A stretch of 6,988 nucleotides of DNA from Methylobacteriaceae bacterium (GTDB lineage: Bacteria; Pseudomonadota; Alphaproteobacteria; Rhizobiales; Beijerinckiaceae). The DNA lies in assembly GCA_031272615.1 (NCBI GenBank), contig JAISTL010000172.1, positions 1 through 6,988 of the forward strand, read 5' to 3'. Both the position numbers and the translations under genes were made by a program. The notes under the pieces were generated by a model. It did not search any database. It saw only the letters and a list, made by a program, of their open reading frames with translations, and had not been told where the DNA came from. The stretch's first letter is position 1. Every line of letters starts with the position of its first letter. Below are positions 1 to 6,988 of the stretch, piece by piece.

Positions 1-101
1 GGTTTGGGCGTGTTGTCGGTGAGGGGGCGCATACGGCGACCTAGGCCGGCAGCCAGAATCATGGCTGTCTTTGGTGTGAAATGTTGGGGTGTGTGGGTCA
101 T
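1..101 (-). CDS. murU: MurU-like nucleotidyltransferase, N-terminal 33 codons (partial)
   Basis: Only the beginning of this gene is in the window; it runs off the left edge. The peptide carries the sugar-phosphate nucleotidyltransferase signature LAAGLGRRMRPLT at residues 16-28, followed by TP-K, which is the nucleotide-binding loop of this superfamily. Given the AmgK-like kinase just upstream, the best assignment is MurU, which makes UDP-N-acetylmuramate from MurNAc-1-phosphate and UTP in the cytoplasm during peptidoglycan recycling. The ATG at 101-99 overlaps the TGA stop of the upstream gene (98-100) in an ATGA arrangement, and no Shine-Dalgarno is visible before it, so translation is probably coupled. 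An in-frame internal ATG at 62-60 (Met14), just before the signature, is an alternative start. The class is clear from the signature. MurU rather than another sugar nucleotidyltransferase is inferred from context. Confidence 0.8.
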   Translation of the reverse strand, partial: MTHTPQHFTPKTAMILAAGLGRRMRPLTDNTPK

Positions 102-1657
102 GAAAGAGTCTCGAATAAATGCGGCATGTTATTGATATACCACTTTTTTAAACCGCTGAGGGCCGGATGTTCCAGGTTACGCACCAGATAGGCTTCCAAC
201 CTGGGAATGTGCTGCAGATACTGCGGTTTGCCATCCCGCTTGTCGAGGCGGGCAAAAATACCGAGTATTTTGGTCGCCCGCTGAGCCCCCATCACGGCGT
301 AGGTCTCGGCGAACGACCGGAAATCGAAGTCCGGGTCGGTCGCATGGCGCTCGTGGCCGTAAAATGCCAGCAACCGGATTTCCATTTCCGCCGGAACGGT
401 GACCCGAGCGTCCTGAAGCAGTGACACCAAGTCATAGGCCGGCGGACCGAATACGGCATCCTGAAAATCGATGAGTCCGATTCGTTGAAGCCCTTCCCGT
501 TTTTCGAGCCACAACAGATTGGGGGAATGATAGTCACGCAGAGTCCATGTGACCGATTCCTCCAGAATCGGCCGCAGCGCCCGCGCCCAGAGATGGGTGA
601 ATTCGGCCCGGGACGACCCCGGGACCTCATAACCGCGTATATACGGAATATACCAATTCAGCAAGAGTTCCGTTTCCGCGCACATGGCATCGACATCATA
701 AACCGGCAGGGTATATTCGCTCGAGGAGGTGATGGGCAGGGTTTTGGGCAGGTCCATCCGGTGGATTTTCGTCAGCACCCGCACCGCTTCCTGATAGCGG
801 GTCGGGATGGGTTCACCATCGCGGATGATCGGCTCGTTTCCCAAATCCTCCACCACCAGCAGGCCGGTCGTCAAATCCTTCAGATAAATCCGCGGCGCCG
901 AAAGACCGAGCGCCGCCAGTCCGCGGCCAACGGCAACAAAGGCGTGCACCGATTCCGCCAATTTGGCGATGGAGCTGTAGGAGCGGCCATAACGCACCGG
1001 CGGGCCGTCAGGACGCGGCGGTGAAATCATGAGAATGGCCGTGACGCCGTCCGCTCTCACCAGCCGCTCATAGAGGCGCGTCGACGCATCGCCGTGTACG
1101 GGAACCCGTTCGGCATCCTCCCACTGGGTGTTGTGCAGCAGGTTGTACACCGCCGCCATCATATTCACCCGCTGGGAAAATGCGCCGCGACCGACCACAT
1201 AGGCGGTGCGCGCACCGGTCCCGGCATCGAGATGCAACACGATTTCCATACGCGTGGTGTTGAGACCGCCGGTCATCTTGTCTGCCCACTCCACAAGGCT
1301 GATACCGGTTTCGCTGATGTCTTCCCAATCCAGCTCGATGAGGTCGGACGGATCCGACAGGCGGTAAAAATCGGCGTGAATGACCTGCCCGCGAGATGTT
1401 TCGTAATGCTGCAAAATGGTGAAGGTAGGGCTGGGAACTTCGAGATCCGGGGTTTTGGCCAATGTGCGGATAATCGCGCGTGCCAGGGTGGTTTTCCCGG
1501 CGCCGAGATCGCCCACCAGCGTCACCAGATCGCCGGGTTTGAGTTCCCGCGCCACAATTTCAGCCAGGCAGGCGGTGGTCTCAAGGTCAGGAAGCTGAAT
1601 CTCCCAGACGGTTTCCCCGGAAATCTCCCGCGCGATAAACGTAGCCGATGCTCCCAT
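98..1657 (-). CDS. tsaE-amgK: TsaE-AmgK fusion: t6A37 synthesis ATPase joined to N-acetylmuramate/GlcNAc anomeric kinase
   Basis: A 519-residue two-domain cytoplasmic protein. Residues about 10-150 are TsaE, the ATPase that works with TsaB/TsaD in making N6-threonylcarbamoyladenosine at tRNA position 37. Visible are the Walker A motif GDLGAGKT (49-56), PSPTFTILQHY (75-85), HADFYRL (94-100) and LVEWADK (121-127). Residues about 168-510 are an aminoglycoside-phosphotransferase-fold kinase resembling AmgK, which phosphorylates MurNAc/GlcNAc at C1. It has a catalytic loop RDYHSPN (Asp375, Asn380) and a metal-binding IDFQDA (Asp397, Asp400). Standalone TsaE is about 150-160 residues and AmgK about 340, so both halves are full length with all key residues present. 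The start is supported by a strong ribosome binding site, and the divL stop lies 28 bases upstream, so cotranscription is likely. The downstream murU-like gene overlaps by 4 bases, which fits a kinase-uridylyltransferase recycling pair. This fusion is, to my knowledge, known in some alphaproteobacteria. Substrate specificity of the kinase half is inferred. Confidence 0.92.
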   Translation of the reverse strand: MGASATFIAREISGETVWEIQLPDLETTACLAEIVARELKPGDLVTLVGDLGAGKTTLARAIIRTLAKTPDLEVPSPTFTILQHYETSRGQVIHADFYRLSDPSDLIELDWEDISETGISLVEWADKMTGGLNTTRMEIVLHLDAGTGARTAYVVGRGAFSQRVNMMAAVYNLLHNTQWEDAERVPVHGDASTRLYERLVRADGVTAILMISPPRPDGPPVRYGRSYSSIAKLAESVHAFVAVGRGLAALGLSAPRIYLKDLTTGLLVVEDLGNEPIIRDGEPIPTRYQEAVRVLTKIHRMDLPKTLPITSSSEYTLPVYDVDAMCAETELLLNWYIPYIRGYEVPGSSRAEFTHLWARALRPILEESVTWTLRDYHSPNLLWLEKREGLQRIGLIDFQDAVFGPPAYDLVSLLQDARVTVPAEMEIRLLAFYGHERHATDPDFDFRSFAETYAVMGAQRATKILGIFARLDKRDGKPQYLQHIPRLEAYLVRNLEHPALSGLKKWYINNMPHLFETLS

Positions 1658-1660
1658 AAC

Positions 1661-1668
1661 TCACCTCT
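1661..1668 (-). promoter_or_regulatory. Strong Shine-Dalgarno of tsaE-amgK
   Basis: On the minus strand AGAGGTGA lies three bases before the ATG at 1657, matching most of the anti-16S consensus. It fixes the start of the fusion gene and is the clearest ribosome binding site in the window. No promoter is visible in the 28-base gap after divL, so it probably serves a divL-tsaE/amgK transcript. Confidence 0.8.
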
Positions 1669-1685
1669 TTTCATTGAATCAACAG

Positions 1686-4268
1686 CTACTGTACCGCGCC
1701 CTGCACCGTTTCGCCGCGTGGAAAAAAACACTTTACGACCGTTCCCTCGCCCGGCTTCGACTCGATCGTCACCCGGCCGCCGTGCAGTTCCACCAGCGAA
1801 CGGACAATCGACAGCCCCAAGCCGAGCCCGCCCTGCCGTGCCCCCCTCGGAACACTGACAAAGCGATCAAAAATCTTCTCTTTCAAATCCTTGGAGATGC
1901 CGCAGCCGCGGTCCCGCACGTCCACTTCCACCCCCTCGCCGGTATGCCTGGCGATGACCGAAATCACCTGATTCGGCTCGGAAAACGCCACGGCATTGGA
2001 GATGAGATGAAACAGAATCTGCCGCATCCGCTTGGAGTCCGCCCGTACTGTTTCAGCGCCCGCCTCGACGATGACCTCCAAGGTCAGTTTTTCTTTCTCC
2101 AGCTGGTCTTTCAGGCCTCGTTCCGCCGCGCGAACCGTCTTCCGGATATCCACGTCCTCGAGGACCAGTTCCAGCGACCCGGTATCGATGGACGCGAGGT
2201 CGAGAATGTCATCGAGAATCGCCAGCAACGCCGACGCCGACCGCAGGCTGTCGGTCACGTAGTCCTTCTGGCGGCGGTTGAGCATGCCGACGGACTCATC
2301 GTTCAACAGTTCAATGAACCCGATGACATTGGTCAGCGGCGTACGTACCTGATAAGAGAAATGATGAACAAAATCATCCCGCAAACGTCCGGCCTTCTCC
2401 AGAGCCTCGTTGGTTTCGGTCAACGCCTTGGCGTAGCCGACGCTGGCCGTGACATCGGAGAACGTCAACAGCGTCGCGCCGTCGGGAAGCGGCTGTCCGC
2501 AACAATCGACAGTCCGGGCGTCCTGGCGTTCAAACCGCTGTTCGATGCCCAGCCGCATTTCGTGCAGGCCCGTGACCGCGCCGCGAACCTTGTCCCAGGT
2601 GGATTTGTCCGCGGTCAAGGCGGCACAGTGCTCAATGATGGCGTCGACATGCGGCTCATCCTCCAGGTCGGCGGCGGCGAATTTCCACATTTCCTCGAAG
2701 GCGCGGTTGCAGTATTTCAGTCTGCCGTCAGACCCGAAGGCGGCAACACCTTCCCTGAGCGCATCCAGGGTTTCATTCTGGACCCTGCGGGAGGTGTCCA
2801 TCTGAGTCTGCATCCGGAAGCGATCGGATTCGTCATAATAGAGGTAGGTCAGGCCACCGTAGGCGTTGGGGCTGCTGAGGACCCTGACTGAGCGGCGATC
2901 CGGCAGAATCCACCAGAATTCCCGGGCCTGCGGCTCGTTGTAGGCGGCGAGAAACTCTTTCTTGAATTCGCGGAAATCGCCCTGTTCCGGCAACTGTCCG
3001 CGGGTACGCAACTGTTCGAGAATTTCCCCGTCCAGCGGCTTGTTTTCGAGAAAATGCGGATCCAGCCGCCACAATCGCTGAAAGGCCGAATTGTGGAATA
3101 TCAACTGCTGGGCATCGTCGAACACCGCTACCGCCGTATCCAGCTGATCCAGGGTGCGCACCTGCACCTCGAGATCGCGCTTCATGCGGATACGTTCCTG
3201 TTCCGCCGTGGAAATATCCAAGGCCAGACCGGCGCGTCCGGCCCGTGTCGGCCGTTCCATCACATCCAGCACCCGGCGTTCATCCCCGATCCGGGATTCG
3301 ATTCTGCGCATGAACACCCGTCCCTGCCCCGAAGCCACCCGCGCTTCGGTAAGGTCCTGCCGTTCCAGCAACTCCAACGACCGGGTCTGCACATCCTCCA
3401 GCGAATGCGCGCCGACCAGCGAAAGATAGGCTTTGTTGAGCCAGATCAATTTCTCCTCGGAGTCCCGGAGCCACACCGGATGACCGATGGAATCAAGAAA
3501 GGTGGTCAGCACGGTGAGGTTCGCCTGTGCCTGTCGAAGTTCGGAATCCATGCGCAATATTTCGCCCCGCGCCCCCTCCAGAGCACTCATGCGGACAAAA
3601 GCTTTTCCGCGGGACGTCCTGCCTTCCACAGAAACGAACCCTCCGCTGCGAGTGCGGAGTGTTCGGGAAAAACCTTCACCCTCATCCCGCAGTTTGCCGA
3701 CACACTGTTCCAGCATCGAGGCATCGGCGGATGACGCCCAGTCCGCGAAGGCGAGAACTTTATCCGGCGAACCGCCCGTCCCGACGACTTCCGGGTCTCC
3801 TTCAACCCGGGCGTTGCTGTCGCGGCTGTCCCAGCGCACGACAATCTGTCGTTCAGCGCCGGCAAGAACTTCCATCCGTTCCTCGACGGCTTGGAGGCGT
3901 TCGTTTTCCCTCTTGTATTCCGCCTCGCTCCGGCGCCAGCGCGCCCAGTCACGGGCATAACAGAAGGCAAGCAAAGCGGCGACGCCGACCATGACGATGG
4001 ATACGACGAAGAACACCATTTCATGGGTTGTGGAAAACCAGCCGTGGGGCGGAGCGGAGCGAGCCGCCCGCAACGGTTTAGCGCACGCATCTCCGGAGCA
4101 CAGGAGCCAAACCGCGGCGGTGAGCGCCGGCGGTAACGTCGACGAAAAAACACGGCCGCATACCCGGCGCGCCAAGCCCCCCCGGAAGACGCCGTACACC
4201 CCCGCATCGGCGGAGAAATGACGTCTTCCTGTTTTTTCCGTGTCTGTAAAATGGAAAAGAGGGTTCAC
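1686..4268 (-). CDS. divL: DivL-type pseudo-histidine kinase (Tyr replaces the phospho-accepting His)
   Basis: An 860-residue membrane sensor-like protein ending in TAG. Domains in order: a signal-peptide-like stretch (about 36-63, ACA before Lys64), a transmembrane helix (about 85-104), a charged probable coiled coil (105-140), a divergent region (140-240), three PAS-like domains (about 252-352, 372-480, 497-610), a linker helix (612-630), a dimerisation domain (631-700) and a HATPase domain (about 745-850). The H-box reads FSYQVRTPLT, with Tyr639 where histidine kinases have His. This marks DivL, which in Caulobacter binds DivK and controls CckA and hence CtrA. ATP-site motifs remain: Asn758, DRGCG (786-790), FDRF (800-803) and GGLGLGLS (813-820). 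The Lys that often follows NA in the N-box is Ala here (NAVAF). Caulobacter DivL is about 770 residues, so this one is longer, mainly at the N-terminus. The start is uncertain: GTG at 4268 has only a weak GGA upstream; GTG at 4199 (residue 24) or ATG at 4019 (Met84) are alternatives. The tsaE-amgK gene follows by 28 bases. Confidence 0.9.
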   Translation of the reverse strand: MNPLFHFTDTEKTGRRHFSADAGVYGVFRGGLARRVCGRVFSSTLPPALTAAVWLLCSGDACAKPLRAARSAPPHGWFSTTHEMVFFVVSIVMVGVAALLAFCYARDWARWRRSEAEYKRENERLQAVEERMEVLAGAERQIVVRWDSRDSNARVEGDPEVVGTGGSPDKVLAFADWASSADASMLEQCVGKLRDEGEGFSRTLRTRSGGFVSVEGRTSRGKAFVRMSALEGARGEILRMDSELRQAQANLTVLTTFLDSIGHPVWLRDSEEKLIWLNKAYLSLVGAHSLEDVQTRSLELLERQDLTEARVASGQGRVFMRRIESRIGDERRVLDVMERPTRAGRAGLALDISTAEQERIRMKRDLEVQVRTLDQLDTAVAVFDDAQQLIFHNSAFQRLWRLDPHFLENKPLDGEILEQLRTRGQLPEQGDFREFKKEFLAAYNEPQAREFWWILPDRRSVRVLSSPNAYGGLTYLYYDESDRFRMQTQMDTSRRVQNETLDALREGVAAFGSDGRLKYCNRAFEEMWKFAAADLEDEPHVDAIIEHCAALTADKSTWDKVRGAVTGLHEMRLGIEQRFERQDARTVDCCGQPLPDGATLLTFSDVTASVGYAKALTETNEALEKAGRLRDDFVHHFSYQVRTPLTNVIGFIELLNDESVGMLNRRQKDYVTDSLRSASALLAILDDILDLASIDTGSLELVLEDVDIRKTVRAAERGLKDQLEKEKLTLEVIVEAGAETVRADSKRMRQILFHLISNAVAFSEPNQVISVIARHTGEGVEVDVRDRGCGISKDLKEKIFDRFVSVPRGARQGGLGLGLSIVRSLVELHGGRVTIESKPGEGTVVKCFFPRGETVQGAVQ

Positions 4269-4344
4269 CTGCGCGTTTTTCCGATATCAGCTGTCAATCC
4301 GTTAACTGATTTCCCCGATACTGATGAGGATACGTTACTGTTGC

Positions 4345-4386
4345 AAAACCCCGGAAAACATGCATACGAACGACGCCTTCCCGGGG
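4345..4386 (-). other. Second CCCCGG/CCGGGG inverted repeat, possible hairpin in the divL leader
   Basis: On the minus strand CCCCGG (4386-4381) can pair with CCGGGG (4354-4349) across a 26-base loop, with GAA/TTC next to the stem adding pairs if one G bulges out, and TTTT follows (4348-4345). TTGC/GCAA flank it (4389-4386 and 4344-4341). The arms are identical to those of the neighbouring hairpin, so the two structures could exchange partners. The large loop and short T-run make independent termination doubtful. Confidence 0.3.
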
Positions 4387-4404
4387 CAATACCAGACAAA
4401 ACTC

Positions 4405-4442
4405 AAATTAAAAAACAAACAACATGCCCCGGTATGCCGGGG
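4405..4442 (-). terminator. Probable intrinsic terminator after the YcxB-like gene
   Basis: On the minus strand, CCCCGG (4442-4437), loop CATA and CCGGGG (4432-4427) form a compact 6-bp all-GC hairpin. After a 4-base CATG come TTGTTTGTTTTTT and AATTT (to 4405). It lies about 130 bases past the stop of the YcxB-like gene, as expected for the end of that transcript. The CATG spacer and interrupted T-run make it weaker than a textbook terminator. It could instead act as an attenuator within a divL leader. Confidence 0.5.
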
Positions 4443-4575
4443 TCAGCGCCGGGAATGGCGCGCGAATCATCGTAATCACAACTTTAGCGCTTGTTCCGCC
4501 CAGTCCAAAGAGTAAAACCGCAGGAGTGAATTAAAAAACTGCAAGTGCGGCAAATGAACAACGCTCCCAAGGTAT

Positions 4576-5175
4576 TCACCCGGAAGCACGTGTGCGTTCC
4601 CCACCCGCGTTTATCAACGCCTTGATACGCTGCAGCACTTCCCCCCGTTCTTCATCCGAGGCGAATACCCGCTTGGGAAAAACATATCCGCTGCGGGAAT
4701 CCAGCGCAACCACGAAGTGATTGGCCTGCTCGGCAATTCCGGCCACGTCCTTCCACTGTGTCCGCCGGGAAATGCCGTCGGCGGTCAATTCGATACCGTC
4801 TTCACAAACGCTGAGCGTAACCGGGGCCTCCCGGTTCTGCCGCATCTCGAGGACGGCGATCAGCGCTTTACGGAACACCCGGTGGATCAGCACACAGAGG
4901 ATGGGCGCCCCCAACAGCAGCGGCCAGTACCGGGTGACGAACCGCAGCCGATAAGAAAACGAAAACACCGCATCGGGCCCCAGATCCCGGATGTCGGTGA
5001 AGAACCCCCAGAACACGCCGAGCAGGATGACGCCGGCGGCAAGCTGCACCCCCGCGGACCCGCGGGGCCGGCGCGCCCCTCCCATATAGTTCTCAAGCGC
5101 CAGAGCGTCTTCGACAGTATAGGAAAACGTGAAGGAATACAGCACATTGCCGTTTGGTTCAGATGGATTGTGCAC
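4576..5175 (-). CDS. Two-helix membrane protein with YcxB-like C-terminal domain, unknown function
   Basis: A 199-residue protein. After a short soluble start with YSFTFSYTVEDALALENY (13-30), two hydrophobic helices lie at about 41-60 and 83-101, separated by a roughly 20-residue loop. A C-terminal soluble domain (about 116-192) follows the YcxB-like pattern: TLSVCEDGIEL (120-130), WKDVAGI (141-147), a strand of small and hydrophobic residues, then YVFPKRVF (164-171) and a terminal helix. In that family the sequence runs as two helices followed by a small beta-rich, PH-like module; no biochemical role is established that I know of. The start is GTG at 5175, with GAGG at 5192-5189, 13 bases upstream, a rather long spacing; GTG at residue 11 is an alternative. 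It lies 74 bases after infB and may be read from the same transcript. The family call rests on motif memory, not on a search. Confidence 0.72.
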   Translation of the reverse strand: MHNPSEPNGNVLYSFTFSYTVEDALALENYMGGARRPRGSAGVQLAAGVILLGVFWGFFTDIRDLGPDAVFSFSYRLRFVTRYWPLLLGAPILCVLIHRVFRKALIAVLEMRQNREAPVTLSVCEDGIELTADGISRRTQWKDVAGIAEQANHFVVALDSRSGYVFPKRVFASDEERGEVLQRIKALINAGGERTRASG

Positions 5176-5216
5176 GGCGTCCCGTTTTCCTCACAGTGCG
5201 TTCGACCCGTCCGTCA

Positions 5217-5231
5217 CACCCCGTCGGGGTG
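5217..5231 (-). other. Short GC hairpin between infB and the YcxB-like gene
   Basis: CACCCC (5231-5226 on the minus strand) pairs perfectly with GGGGTG (5222-5217) around a 3-base GAC loop, about 18 bases past the infB stop. No T-run follows (TGACGGACGGG), so it is not a standard intrinsic terminator. It might protect the infB mRNA 3' end or slow polymerase, or have no role. Confidence 0.3.
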
Positions 5232-5249
5232 CACATGTCGAGCCCGGCG

Positions 5250-6988
<1,739 letters not shown>

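Larger units (their letters stand above)
4269..4575. other. Intergenic region between the YcxB-like gene and divL
   Basis: This 307-base stretch has no credible gene: reading frames crossing it show no recognisable domain and no good ribosome binding site. It is locally AT-richer than its flanks (for example 4401-4425 and 4529-4555). It holds four copies of CCCCGG or its complement (4349, 4381, 4427 and 4437) that form the hairpins listed separately, and a GCGCC/GGCGC inverted repeat (4446-4450 with 4457-4461). It probably contains both the end of the infB-side transcript and the divL promoter, but I could not assign a convincing -35/-10 pair. No tRNA or CtrA-type TTAA-N7-TTAA site is visible. 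Confidence 0.6.

Noticed and set aside
1094..1858. Plus-strand open frame spanning tsaE-amgK and the divL end
   Set aside because: It is antisense to two supported genes, crosses their boundary, and shows no domain or ribosome binding site.
1674..2891. Long plus-strand open frame (405 codons) opposite divL
   Set aside because: It mirrors a well-supported gene with clear domains. The peptide is rich in Arg, Gln, His and Pro with no recognisable motif, as expected of an antisense frame in GC-rich DNA.
4269..4297. TTGACA at 4297-4292 (minus) as a -35 box for divL
   Set aside because: The hexamer 17 bases further on is GCGCAG, which is not like a -10 element, and it would place the transcript start after the predicted GTG start. 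It would only work if divL starts later.
4301..4306. GTTAAC as a CtrA binding site before divL
   Set aside because: Only one half-site is present; no second TTAA lies at the required 7-base spacing on either side. Two other TTAA words at 4408 and 4531 also lack partners.
4218..4515. Two small plus-strand frames in the intergenic region
   Set aside because: They overlap each other in different frames, have no good ribosome binding site or family resemblance, and cover the hairpin cluster.
5217..5231. Hairpin after infB as an intrinsic terminator
   Set aside because: The stem is sound but no T-run follows on the minus strand, so it is listed only as a structural element.

Overview
The window looks like chromosomal DNA from an alphaproteobacterium, probably an uncultured or deeply branching one. 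It is moderately GC-rich with strong third-position GC bias. The evidence is family-level: a DivL-type pseudo-histidine kinase with Tyr at the phospho-acceptor position, a TsaE domain fused to an AmgK-like sugar kinase, a MurU-like nucleotidyltransferase right after it, and an IF-2 whose sequence resembles alphaproteobacterial IF-2. All five genes lie on the minus strand, so transcription runs from high to low coordinates.

In order of transcription: (1) 6988-5250, the 3' part of infB (IF-2), cut by the window edge. (2) A 74-base gap with one short stable hairpin. (3) 5175-4576, a small two-helix membrane protein with a YcxB-like C-terminal domain, of unknown function. (4) A 307-base non-coding stretch (4575-4269) with four copies of the hexamer CCCCGG or its complement. 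These form one compact hairpin followed by a T-rich run (a likely terminator of the infB-side transcript) and a second, wider possible hairpin. (5) 4268-1686, divL, an 860-residue membrane PAS/HATPase protein. (6) 1657-98, a tsaE-amgK fusion with a strong ribosome binding site. (7) 101 to the edge, the start of a murU-like gene, joined to its upstream neighbour by a 4-base ATGA overlap.

Functionally there are two blocks. The infB block belongs to translation. The divL - tsaE/amgK - murU block combines cell-cycle signalling (DivL acts on the CckA-CtrA pathway in Caulobacter), the t6A37 tRNA modification (TsaE) and recycling of the cell-wall sugar N-acetylmuramate (AmgK then MurU gives UDP-MurNAc). 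The second block is a known alphaproteobacterial association. Its junction with infB, in the place where rbfA and truB commonly follow, is the least expected part of the layout.

I found no mobile element, CRISPR array, tRNA or rRNA, and no clear case for a wholly new system. The points most worth checking are the DivL active-site changes and N-terminus, the hairpin cluster upstream of divL, the YcxB-like gene, and the break in synteny after infB.
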